A stretch of DNA of 37,056 nucleotides from Nymphaea colorata (Eukaryota; Streptophyta; Magnoliopsida; Nymphaeales; Nymphaeaceae). The position numbers and the translations under genes are program-made. Each line of letters begins with the position of its first letter. The stretch's first letter is position 1. Below are positions 1-11,600 of this stretch, piece after piece. The stretch lies in the NCBI RefSeq assembly GCF_008831285.2, contig NW_022205027.1, positions 1 to 37,056 of the forward strand. The letters are read 5' to 3'. The notes under the pieces are model-generated. The model ran no database searches. It saw only the letters and a program-made list of their open reading frames with translations, and was not told where the DNA came from.

Positions 1-66
1 CAACCCCAACCCCAACCCCAACCCCAACCCCAACCCCAACCCCAACCCCAACCCAACCCCAACCCC
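1..66. repeat. Left telomere, C4A2 repeats
   Basis: Tandem CCCCAA units run from the first base to about position 66, with one short unit (CCC instead of CCCC) near position 53. The array stops abruptly at unique sequence and mirrors the G4T2 array at the other end, so it is a chromosome end. C4A2/G4T2 is the telomere repeat of Tetrahymena and other oligohymenophorean ciliates. The first gene ends only 70 nt inside it. Confidence 0.97.
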
Positions 67-135
67 TACAACGATATATTCTGGGACTGGAGAAATATTA
101 TGAATATGATCATTATATATATCGAAAGAATGCCA

Positions 136-2566
136 TCAATCTTGGCTCAGACCGCTTAAATCTCTCTTTTTCCGTGGACTAAAGTAGGTGATTTTATTCT
201 AGTGGACTTCGTCTATCTTCGGAACGAACTTTATCTTGTTGACGTACACTTGAAAGCTTTGAGCTTATGGACGATACTAAGGTTTTCTTATGCTTTGCGT
301 CCTTGACTTTAGCCACTGTTGCTGTCTATTCAGTTGTCTTCCTGTATTGACTTCACTTTCGGATTCTCCTTTGATTCCTGCTAGATTTTGAGCCTTTTTC
401 CTGAGACTGGCAATCATTTCAATGCCTCTTTTGGGTATCTGTTCGGATGAGCGTAGAAAGTTGCGTGGTCTGAAGGTGTTTTATTCCTTGTTGCGGTTGT
501 AGAACTTCTATTTGAATTATTTGAGAGAGATGATGATTTGCTGATGCAAACTTGTGATCTCTTTTTAGCCTAGATCATCAGATGCATTTTCACTGTCTGA
601 CCCTCCTTATTAATACTGTTATGTTTGCTTTCTATTCTAATCTTGCTTTATTTACTATAGGATGGCATGAGCACGTTGGCTAATAATGCTATTTGGTTAT
701 TGCTTTGATTCATTAAGCAATTATTTCTCAATTCTATCAAAACTTTGCTTCCTTTCTTCTTCTGATTCAAAGACTCTCTCTTCTTATCTGGCTTTTACTC
801 TTGGCAGTTGCTTTATCTCTGGCAACCTCTTTGATTTTTGTTGCTCCTTTTTATTCAACTATTTCTTTTTGGAGATTATGGGTCATCTAACATCTAAAAG
901 TATTCTTGGAAGCTTTGAGCAATGGTCTTGCCCACGAATTCCCATCCCTTGGGACTAAATGGTATGTCTTCTTTGGCCTTTGGAGAGTAATAGCTTCCTA
1001 TACTTGCCTAGACAGTATAGCAATGGGGTATTTGTCTGAGAAGGACTGCTCTTGCAGTTGATCGTTTCCAGTCTGAAATTCGAAACATGCAGCTATAATA
1101 CCTAAAGATTTCAGTTTTATTCGCAATAAGTTTTGGCAAAATTCTGGTCCGATAGTAGTTGGTTTCCCACATATCATACTCAGGACCATAGATAAATACA
1201 TTCTTGCGCACTGAATGACCGTGGAAGTCAATAAAGAAGGTTAGTTTTGATCGAAATTATTGTTTTAGGTTTGTGACTAGCTTCTTAATCGCTTTCACTT
1301 ATGGGATAAGGAGTCCTTATTATGTGGTAAACATCCTATTCAAGTCTCTTCCACATAGACTTGTTCTGAAGTTACCGATAACCACACCATCAGGATTGAT
1401 CATCGGTATCACTTTAAAGACAATGATCTTTCTGAGATATTTAGCTTGTTCATCATCTGAGCAAATGAACTCGAGAAAACCTTTGACCATATAGCTTCCA
1501 CAGGTCTCACCAGGTGGATGCGAGCAGAGACTAATATGCATCTCTTGTTATCGTTGGGAACTTCAGGATCAGTGATGGTTAGAAGAGGAATATCGAGTCC
1601 TCCTAATGACTCGATTAGCAATTCTTCTTTGATGATAGGAAGTTATGGGCTTGATTTTGCATGAAGGGAAGAAATCATGCGTAGGTTATCGGTATAGGTA
1701 AACGGTGGACAATATGCTAGTTGGACAACTTCTTCATTGCTCTCGAATTCATATTCAAAAGTAAGGCAATTGTAGGTTAGCATTGGTCCGCTAAAGAGAT
1801 CGGCTAAGAAATCATACCTTAGCAATTTTTATCATATTTCACGTTTATACACCCCTGTTTCCATCCGTTTTTCGCATTGACAGATGATAGAACATACGGT
1901 CTAAGCGATTGCGAGTATAGGGTTCGGTATTTTCTAAAATTGACGATGTTAATTTTGATTTTTTAATCCCATTGCTCGCTATGGTGAAATTGAACCATTG
2001 AACATGGCCTCGAGTATTGGAATCTACTCTCATAAAGAGATCATACTAAAAGGGTGCAACTTTGATAACAGCATCCAGGTTTCCACTTTAAAAATTGCTA
2101 TCAAAAATGGGTTACTGTTGTTCTTTGAGGGTGGGATTCATGCCTCTAAAGAGTCGGGTGTGTTTGGGTTTGAAGTGATTGTAAAATTTGCGAAAATATG
2201 CGGCGAGATGTGGGAAGTTGGTATTGATGAGTGATTAATATTTGTAAAGGTATTCTCGTTTGATTTCCTGATGCAGCTTGAAACTGCTGGGGTACCTCCA
2301 TCCTGTGTCGCTTTCAAATTACCCAAGTAAATCACACGCTCTTTGCCACGATACCCCAGCATGGTCAGCGTTTATACCACTTCATCGATGACAGCTGAGT
2401 CGAAGTTGAGGGGGATTGGGCCGACGATGCGCATCTTGGGTTGCCAACCGGTGGCAATATCGGCCTCGAGTGAGTAGCTTTTGGATGGAAGCTCGAGAGC
2501 AGGGAGGCTGAATCCCTCTGGGAAGCAGGAATGGGCTCCTTCCCGCAGTTACTATTATTAAATCAT
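136..2566 (-). CDS. Cytosolic carboxypeptidase (CCP/AGBL, M14 family), tubulin deglutamylase type
   Basis: A zinc carboxypeptidase of the cytosolic CCP group, which removes glutamates from tubulin tails in cilia and cytoplasm. About 804 residues are predicted. Visible in order: FESGNL (codon for E is TAA, 2088-2090), RVDSNTRGHVQWF, AYCPPFTYT, the zinc motif H-P-G-E near residue 344, IPMINPDGV, RDLNR, DFHGHS, KNVF.YG, STAR and YTVEAS near residue 512, whose catalytic Glu is a TAG codon (1008-1010). A basic/acidic tail of some 270 residues follows and ends at TGA 136-138. The start is the ATG after an in-frame TGA, giving MIEEEELREG. A 20-nt intron lies at 2303-2322. Single-base deletions break the frame at A runs 1959-1964, 1826-1830 and 866-870 and inside H-P-G-E at 1512-1513; adding one base at each gives one continuous frame of exactly 805 codons. 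The family call is very strong; the substrate is inferred. Confidence 0.93.
2303..2322 (-). other. 20-nt intron in the carboxypeptidase gene
   Basis: Starts GTAATTTG and ends ACACAG on the minus strand. Removing these 20 bases joins the frame ending RVIYLG to the frame WRYPSSFKLHQ, which runs on into FESGNL. A one-base deletion would have the same effect on the frame, so this intron is less certain than those of the kinase and GST genes. Confidence 0.6.
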
Positions 2567-2680
2567 CTTTCAATTATAAAACAAACATCATTTATGCCCC
2601 CAACCATCAGATAAAGCATCATAGTTATTACTTTTAAAAGATAGGACTTTGGCTGTTTTATTATGCAGATAATTTAAATT

Positions 2681-5600
2681 ATGGACGGAAGGAAGGAGAA
2701 GCTTAGAATCGATGATCTGGTCATGAGGCTGCAGAGACATAAAGGAGAAATCATGAGGGATGAGTAGCGAGCGAAGCAAGATATGAAGATGTTTTCAAAG
2801 ATTTGAAAGAGTCACTCATGACATATGAGGCTGAAATCATAAAAAGATTTGATGAGTAAATCCTGAATTTCCACGAAGGAACATCAAAGACAATTAATTT
2901 TATCTCAAAGATGAAAAATAATGCCACTGATGATTCCATTGAAAACGCAGAGGAAATTTTGAAATGCCAAGTAATCGATGGATCCAAATAGACCCAGAAA
3001 AATTGAAATAACTCTTGAAGGAAGTTTATTATCTCAAGATTGGAACCTTTCACTAAGATTCCAAAGTTTAGCTGCCTTCAATGCAGGAAAGTCATGCCAG
3101 TTTGAGGAGAAAATGTATAGTGATCCTCTATATAAAACTTCAAAACTAAAGAGATTACTACCAAGGAGAAGGAAGAATTGCAATTAAAGATAAAATAATT
3201 GTAATTTAGTCGTAAAGGGACTAACATTCGGGACCTAAGCAAATCAGCACTCGAGGAGAAATGTTCCAGATGGGCAGTTTAAAGGCTAAAGGAATAGAAA
3301 AGAGTCTTGATATAGAAGATAGGTGAAGCAAGTCAGCAGATAATGAAGCAGGATGGTCTTCTATCATAGCAGCAAGAATAGATAAGGAAATTAACATCGA
3401 TAGTCAATTAGCTAAGTGGAAGAAGCATGGTGGGCAGTAGCACCATCAAGAATGCCAGCATGGTCCTTGAAAGTGAAATTAACCATGAGCGTGAGCTTGA
3501 GCTATAATCTAAAAATGCTCAACTTACGCTTGAACTCACCAACTACATGCACAGGCTGAAGAGATATACCAGGCAAATAAACAGTACGAAAGCTAGCTTG
3601 AAGCTAAAATCAAAGAAAATTAGAATCTCCAATTTTAAATTGTGAATACCAAGAAAGAATGTTTGCTGATCAATAACGATTATGAAGAAAACCTTAGGAA
3701 AAAGGCATTGGCTGAGCAGCAGTATAGCTAAATGAAGAAGAAATGTGATGAATTGGCAATTAAGTTGTAAGAGGAAAGGCAATCATACAAGGAGTTGTGG
3801 AAGGCTTGAACAGGGTAGAAAGAAATAAAGTAGCGTTTGAAGAGGATGGACGCTGAGAAGAGGGCAGAGATCCAGTCAATTTAGCAAAAATTGATTGCTT
3901 CCCAACTCTAGAGAGAAAAATTGTTGAAGAGCTCGATGAATAAGCATAAAAACGGAGATGAAAACAATCACAAGCAACTGCTAAATGATTAAATCACACG
4001 CTTACTCAAGTAGAATGCAAATATAGAAAAATAGTTGAGAGCTAAAGAGGAATAGACATTTGATGCCAAGGAGGAAAGCAAGAAACTGAATCTAAGTAAA
4101 ATAGCAAATAAAAAAAGTGGAGGCTTCTAAAAAATAAATATCCAATCTGAAAAAGGCAAACAAATAACTTTAGAAGCAAATAAGTTAGCTTAGAAACCGA
4201 GTCTCAGCCACTTAAAACCTATAGCTAAAGATATTGCAGCTCTAGCAACATTTTACAACACTCCACAATGAGTTTATTAAATACAAAGAAACTTCAGAAA
4301 AAAGAAATAACCAACAAGAAAAGACAATGCAATCATGAAATAAAGATTTAATCTTCACTTATCACAACTCTTAAGTGATTAAAGCAAAAAGCTGAAAAAG
4401 TAGAAGCAAACTAAATCTTAGCTGGTTGATAAATACATATAAGAAATGATGACTTTTTCAAGCAAAACAGCCCAAATAAAACAACTTAAATAATAAATAA
4501 GAGATTTGAAGTAGGGAAAATAGTCAAATAGCTGAAGAAGAGGCAAAAATCAAGTCTTTAATAATCTGTCAATACTCTATAATGGGGAATGTGGGCAGCT
4601 AGTTCTAAAATTTTTGAATAACGCCTCAAAAGCTAAAATAGTTGTTCGAGTAAAGGCTAAATGAAATGAATGAATTATACAAAAATAAGAAACTGTCAAA
4701 AATAACCTCATCTAATAGCTTTAGAAGGAACGGGCAAATGCAATGTAATTGAAGAATAAACAAAAACAATAGAAAAATGTCGAATAAAGTAGAAAAATGT
4801 GAAGCAATTTAAGAAAAAAATGAAAGACTTTAATAGTAAATAAAGCGTCTTAAAGCAAGAACAAAAAAGCTTGAGATGGATCTTTCGGATGCGCAATCAT
4901 AGCTAAAGACAAAGAAATAACTCAACGTAGGTCTGAAAACCAGACAAAGATAAAATAGGAGACTATTGTTCAGCTCTACAAAGAGATTGATGATTTGAAG
5001 AATTAAATTGCGAAGCAGCAAAGAAACAATCGATAGATGTCGAATAAGGAGGAACTTTTGAAGGAGTCTAAAGAGTCTCTGAAGAAAATGGAAGAATAGT
5101 ATAGAGAGCTTGCATAATCCTTGGAAGATATGACTGAAAAAAATAAACAATTAGCGAGGCAAATTGCTAAGAAAGATGAAGTAATCAAATAACTAAGCTT
5201 TATTCAAGAAAAATAGGTAAAAAAGAAAGAAGATATGCTCATCAAATCACTGAATAATGATATAACGGAGTTGAAAGAAACTGTAAGGAAGCTAAAGATT
5301 GACAACGATAGAAAGGACGAAATAATAAAAAACAACAAAAACAAACTGGAGAACAAAAATAAAGAAAATGAAGAATTGATGAATAAAACGGAAAAATAAT
5401 TTGACAAACTATCCAAAGAGAAAGATAATCTGTAGCGAAAAGTAGAGTCTATGGCATCCAATTTGAAGAAAGAACAATTGAAGACAACCAACCTATCATG
5501 GACGATCAAAAAGATATTCTAAATGTGTTGCCAAACGCCATCAGTTACGTACAAAAATAAACAAGCAAAAATAAGCCACTAACAACTCAATACTATACGA

Positions 5601-5929
5601 ATTCATCAGTTTCTCCAAACACCCTCAAGCTAGGCACCCCCGCAAGCAACATAAAATCATATCTCTCATGCGAAGGTCTCGATATTCTCAACCTAAGGCC
5701 TGAAGATATTGAGGAATGCTTGGGCGTATAGGCAACTTCCACTCTCAATAGGAGCTAGGTTCGTAATTAAAGCTGGTCCATGGCAAGTCCCATCATCAAC
5801 AAGCGAAAGGAATACGAGAAAAAGGAACTGTTGATGGATGGACTTTAGGAGTTATAAAGATTACTCAGTGCAAAAGAAATGAGCAGTGCTTTGCTCGTCG
5901 AACAATTCAAAAAGGTATTAGAAAAGTGA
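2681..5929 (+). CDS. Long coiled-coil protein, unknown function
   Basis: About 1080 residues, nearly all charged helix rich in E, K, Q and L with heptad-like spacing, so a filamentous or scaffold protein is likely; cilium or basal body is a guess from the neighbouring deglutamylase. The N-terminus reads MDGRKEKLRIDDLVMRLQ and is followed by VFKDLKESLMTYEAEI. The C-terminal 150 residues are not coiled (LSCEGLDILNLRPEDIEEC, then NKRKEYEKKELLMDGL) and end at TGA 5927-5929. TAA and TAG codons are very frequent, as expected for a Glu-rich protein in this code. At least eight single-base frame breaks occur, for example near 2780, 2992, 3552 and 4260, plus an in-frame TGA at 3807-3809. Its start faces the carboxypeptidase start across 114 nt. 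No family recognised. Confidence 0.8.
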
Positions 5930-5946
5930 TATATTCTTCTTACTAA

Positions 5947-6815
5947 TCAATCATATATTGTAAAATTTGAAATATGTAGCTGTTCAACATCATTGGTTGC
6001 CAGCCTTCTATACAATTTATGATAAATGATCAAATTCTGATTTTAGTGCTTGATTTCTTTTTCTTCACATGCACGTACCCATTTTTTTCTAAGATCTTTC
6101 TAAACTCCTTTCGACTTGTGGAGCTTTTATTACTAACGACATATTGAGTAATTTTTTGAAATGATGCTTTTCTATACGATTTCTTGCTGTTTTTCATACA
6201 TCTGGGCCTATATTTCAATATTATCTATTTTACTCTATCTAAAATAGTCTGCATCAACATGATGGTGATCATTTTTAGATGAGAATGGATCGTGGTGGGT
6301 TGATATTAATGTGCCATTGCTGTCGTTTCTTCTCAACGATGCTGAAGCCTGACCTTCAGAACGCAGATTTATGCTTATATTCTTGTTTGTTATCTTTTTG
6401 GTTGTTTTGCTTCTCTATTTTCGTTCGGGATGGTAACTGCTATGTGGTCTTTCGAAAGCCATCGGAGGATGATCTACAGCTATTTCCTTCTTGGCCTAAA
6501 ATCCTGCTTATAATCTTGAAATGGATGATTATTTTAGATATGAGAGCTGATTACTTTTTATGGATTAATTATCTTCTTGTGATTGGGCTTATGTTTTATT
6601 GATAGTGTCTTGAATGACACCCAATCATTCTTATCTCTATATATAAATTGTTTCATAGATTTGCTTCTATCTGTCTGGCCAAGTGTGACTGTCTTGATTG
6701 GTTTTTCATCAACCTATCTAAACCATATGATACTTGCCTGATAAAGCTAGTCACTCTCTTCTCGTAATGGTCTACAAGATGAGGCCGAATCTACAGTTTG
6801 TACTTTCTTTTCCAT
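5947..6815 (-). CDS. Hypothetical basic protein, about 289 aa
   Basis: Reads from ATG 6815 (an in-frame TGA lies four codons upstream) as MEKKVQTVDSASSCRPLRE to a TGA at 5947-5949. One base is missing at an AAA run near 6482; restoring it gives 290 codons. The middle is low-complexity and polar (HPPMAFERPHSSYHPER, KTTKKITNKNI, a DHHHVDADYF stretch); the last 90 residues look helical and charged (IEAQMYEKQQEIVEK, KWVRACEEKEIKH). No signal peptide or membrane segment. It converges on the coiled-coil gene with only 17 nt between stops. I do not recognise the family. Confidence 0.7.
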
Positions 6816-6995
6816 GAAAATTCACGATTAGCCTATTGTTAGGTTTTGATTATGTGGTTTATCTTTTGCTATTGGATAAAATTATTATACATTTACTATA
6901 TTATTATTGCCACTCCTTAACAAAAATCCCACTTTAATTATTTCCCAAGCAAAATTAGCCATAATTACATTCTTAGATATTATGAAATATAGTAA

Positions 6996-7939
6996 TCATT
7001 TATCATTGCATAAAGCTCCAACGACTTGCATGACAAAGTTTTTGGTTTTTTCCCAAACTGATGATTATTTATGTTTTCTCTTTCGTGCTTCGGCTATGCG
7101 AAATTGAGAGTTTATATGGTCTTTAGGGAATGGACTTTGATGACGTGGAAAACCTACCATTCCTGGAGTTTGAAATTTTTGCGACTTGTCCCCGTAAAGT
7201 CACGTTTGTTATAATTCATACCGGCTGGATGCTCGAAATTGCGAGGAAAGTAAGAAGTAGCATTGGGAATCTCATTGCAACGGTCACCTATCAACAGATC
7301 ATAGCCTCCACCAAAGGTTGGACCATATGATTTAAAACAACAGATGGCCTTATTTTTGAGTGACTTGACAAGTGGGTATTTGGTTTTATCTGTCACAGAA
7401 AAGAAAGGTTTCTCGTTTAAATCAGTCTTGAAATGCGTGGAGCCTTGTGGAATTGTTCTTCCCAATTGAGCGGTGTAAAACCGCCAATAATCTTATTATC
7501 TTCCGTGAGGCAGAGGGTGAGTGTATCCTCATAGGCATCGCAAATTTAATGGAATTGTTTGACGCTGAAGTCATGCTTGCTGGCCCTGTAGATGAGTCTA
7601 AAGTTGACTTGAGTATCAAAGAACGAGGAGATGATATCGAAGTTGTTGGTGATGCTGCTGCTATTGAGTGTGGGGTATTCGAATGGCCTGGTGGGGTCGG
7701 TGGGGGTTTTTTGGTCCTGCTTGCTGATTTAGCTTAGGATGTCGTTGCTGCTGGTTTCTTCGATTTCCCTTCGTTCGATTATTTGGGAACTTTTGCAGGA
7801 TAAATCCTTTAAATCGCGTTGCCGAACGCTGAGGATCATCTATCTCGAACCCACGGAGCTGTTCAGGGCCTCATTGCCTGCGAATTTTACCCGAAAGTCA
7901 ATTTTTTATTTTTTTTTCGCTTTTGGAATTTGTGTTCAT
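6996..7939 (-). CDS. TLDc domain protein
   Basis: The C-terminal half is a TLDc domain, found in OXR1, NCOA7 and TBC1D24 and linked to V-ATPase regulation and oxidative stress resistance. Visible: FRLIYRASKHDFSVKQFH, TLTLCLTEDNKIIGGFTPLNW, the hallmark YGPTFGGGYDLLI, then LQEWEVF, where the second E is TAG (7154-7156). The N-terminal 130 residues are Ser/Thr-rich and probably disordered, starting MNTNSKSE at 7939. Breaks lie at the long A run near 7908 and at CC near 7440. The 3' end is uncertain: past EWEVF no TGA occurs until 6996-7005 in the shifted frames, so I place the stop there. Domain call strong, function inferred from the family. Confidence 0.82.
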
Positions 7940-8116
7940 TGATTGAAATATTATTAAATTATGATAATTTAAAAACCGGTTTTTAGGCTATGGATAGGTA
8001 ATTAATCCACACATGGTTTTTAAGGTTTATGTGATGATTAGTAACTCCTGCCAATAATTTAGATTATTATCACCAAATATTTGATATTTTTCCAAAAGCT
8101 TACTATATAAACATCA

Positions 8117-8460
8117 ATGGTTGATTATTGCCACTCTTTATGAGTCCAATCATCCGCCAGATCCATATTCCCGTCCGGATTAGATTTACCTTTCTCTTAA
8201 CGAATTCAAATGGAAATTTATCAATTATCGGGAGTATGTTGCAAACTTTGAGCCAGCAAGCCTTGTGAGGGACATTCCACTTTTTAGCTTGTTTTAGAAG
8301 GTTTAAGAAAATATATGACCAACCTTATTTTTTCTATGGGGACTAAAAATGGAAAAGTTAGAAAATATTAAAAAGTGATAAAACTAACAAAAATGATATG
8401 AAAAAACACAGGAAACAGCAAGCTTGCTAAAGGATGAGTATAAAAGAAAGGAAATATTGA
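8117..8460 (+). CDS. Small hypothetical protein, about 113 aa
   Basis: Frame reads MVDY, then IATLYESNHPPDPYSRPDE and YREYVANFEPASLVRDIP, to a basic tail (DMKKHRKQQACERMSIKERKY) and TGA 8458-8460. Two frame breaks are needed, near 8128 and 8310. The opposite strand reading is poorer. It lies 178 nt from the divergent TLDc start and 181 nt before the calcium channel start. No family recognised; no signal peptide or membrane segment. Confidence 0.5.
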
Positions 8461-8641
8461 AAGTAGTTTGTCGTCATGGCAAAAAAAACAAATAATTCTC
8501 ATATGAGCAAACTTGTTATTTTCTTAATTCTCCAATGTCCTCCATCTGCCAATATTTTTTCTTTTTTTAATCGATTTTAACATATGTTTATATATGATGT
8601 TGTCTTTCTTTTCAAATTCAAAGCTTATAATACCGTGATTG

Positions 8642-11600
8642 ATGTGTTAATCCTAAAACCTAAGTTTCGACCTCTCCATTCATCTGGTCGATCACCAAGG
8701 TGAATACCTTTTCACCAAGGGGTAACCTTCCCATGAGTTAGATTCATCGATAGTACGCTCCACCTTCAGCCGAAGCATCTCCTGAGTGTGAGTTCAGATT
8801 GTAGCAGAAAAGCTACCTTACGAGGGGGTAGGATTACCGACCAACTAAGAATGAAGATGTTGTCTTCGGAACCGAGATCCTCATAAGGCACATCTTCTCT
8901 AGTTTCTACCTGTCGATTGAGCTTGGAGATGACGGCAATTAGATTTTAAAGTTGAGGCCGGATTGCAATGAACTGTGCTATTTTTAAATCCTTCCCCAAA
9001 GAACCTTTGAACATAAGGGAGATTTTGTCAACTTTTAATCTTTCTTCGTCATTCGCCACTCCATATCTAAATGCTACCTTGGAAGCAACCTTCTGGAGAC
9101 AGGCCCGATGAGGGCCAAAATGGAACGCCAGCTCAAGACAAGCAAGATAAAGCAATCTTACAGCTTAACGACCCTAATTAGTTCGGAGATAATGAGATCA
9201 ACATATAAAACGACCCAAACAAGACCTTTTCGCTGGAGAATATGAGAAATTATATTGAAAATCAATGGGAAATTAGAGAAGAATTGCTGATGAGGTGAAG
9301 AAGTCCGAAAGAAAGATAATAGGTGACCAAATAAATTCAATTAAAGATCTTAGGGATGCAAATGAATCACAATAATCTGTGTATTTACCTTTAAGGACGG
9401 GGAAAATATGATAATAAACGTATCAGGGAATGTGCAATATAAAAGCATATCCACACCATGTGGAGAGCGAAAAAATAGAAAAAATAGTCCATCCTTTCCT
9501 CGAGAATAACGATTACATATATTTATTAGCAGCAATAAAAATAGAGGTCTCATGAACATCTCAACAAAAGATCCAAGATCAAAGCCGAGATAAACGACGA
9601 GTATGCGTAATAATCCATAATTGAGTTTGTGAAGACCCAAGGGGAAAATTAGTATATTTGCTCTGCTATTTTCATCGTGGAGATCATAGATAGGTAAAAT
9701 TTTTATCTCAAGCACATGTTAACTGGAAAATATTTTCCATTCAATGCATAAAACAATAAAAAAAGCTTAAAGCTGAAGCCTCTTTTACCCTTCAATTGCC
9801 TGTAAATAAACTTCCACCTTTTCACCTTCTTTATGAGAATGCTTTCTATCCTCCAAACATCGAGGAGGATGCTTCGACTTGCGGTTTTGGCTCAACAAGG
9901 CAAACAACTGGAAATTAATTAGATTCTCAGTTGGAAGGAGTTCCCATTTCGAGTGGATTCCTTATCTTCTCAAATATTTGGACAGCAATCGAAAACGACG
10001 GCAATAGATACTCCAATAGTTCAAGCTGATTCGCTTTTTGATTGAAAATCTAATCCACGCAAAGCAATAGTCTGAGCAAGTTTACCGACTTTGTTTAAGA
10101 TGATAAACAACAACCAAAATGGAAGAAAATAGGTGACTTAATACCTGAGCTCAAACATTCTCCAATCTAACAAGTTCTTCATCATCGACATTCTATCTTA
10201 AATCTTCGATAATGACATGGGATATGTGGAAAAGTACATCAATCCTGAACAGTTGGGATACATTTAAACGATTTTAAACTGGAAGACACATATTCTGTGA
10301 TTTATATGAGAATTTTAGACTGTTTTGCGGGCATCACACCCAGCCTTGCCAAAGAAACCAAAACCTCATCTTCAATTTCTTCTTTCACTCAGAAAAGATA
10401 AGAAAAGAGCATTGACATAGTCAGTTTTTATACTCAAGAATCAAGTGTAAATCCCCAAAAGATTCAAATTTTCCTTAAGGAAATAGAAAGGAGTGATTTT
10501 ATTCTAAAATTGCGAGGAAAGTAAACCTTTTGGTTAGCTTTCCTTATAGATTCAAGATTACATTCGCCAGTATTACTACTTCTGGGAGACTGCATAAAAT
10601 TGAATAAAAAAACATCTAAATATTCCGATCATAGTTGGACCATATATATTCTATCGATATCTTGTTGGACATCTTATAATCTGACGAATTGATAAGGCTC
10701 AAGGGTCCTATCCTGCAGCTGATGAATGCAATTTACCTGTAGCCTGAATACCGATACAAGCTTTATGTGTTTATAAATGACTATGAGAGTATGTGTTACA
10801 ATGGTGGCCTTATTTCCTTACAGGGAAACGAAAAAATCACGAGATTGCTTAGCTATATAACCAAATAAACAAACAAAATTAGAGAGATTTGCGATGGGAT
10901 TGATTAAAGGCGAAACTTATTGAACTCGATCAAACGGGATGCCCAAGAGATCAGATTAGCATTGATGAAAGAAGAAGAGAATGTCAAAGAAGAGTTCAAG
11001 ACAACACAGTTTAAACATCTTTTATTAATGATTAAATTTAGCATTGAGAATGCGTACTGGAACAATGAAGATGTTGTCCTTAATTTGGTTGATATAATCG
11101 GTAGATTTTACAGTAACAAAAAGTCACTATCAGCTGAAAGTCATTCAAACTATGGATAAATTAGCGAATGGAACAATTACATGTAATCAACTATAATTTC
11201 CATCGACATTGCCACTCTTTTCATGATATCCAGATCAACCTTGCCCTGTCTCACCTAATCACCCTTCCTGAGAATAAGGTAGATGATAATTAAATCGCAG
11301 CTTGTGCTCGGAAGATCTAAAATAACTAGCAAATTAGGAAATATTTCAACCAGTTTCAACTATGTGACCATGAGAACTCCAAACTGATCAAAAAATCACT
11401 CATTTTGTCCAGAAATTTTATCAACTTAGAAATATCATCAAGGAGAAATATGTTGAAGCCATTGATGAAAGGATTGAGTCGAGAAATATGAAGAATATTA
11501 TATAGGTTATGAAACGAACGCTTTATCACATAAAATTGTCAAATAAAAACTCTTTGGAAACTTGTCAGCTGTATATCACCCAATGCTTGCCTGGCATAAG

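Noticed and set aside
8692-9717. Minus-strand chain of open frames resembling a polytopic membrane protein
   Set aside because: The plus strand carries the MIR region of the Ca2+ channel (FGTEILIRH, FVIRHSISKCYLGS, FYLKHMLTGKY). The hydrophobic minus reading is its shadow, which TGA-only decoding makes long.
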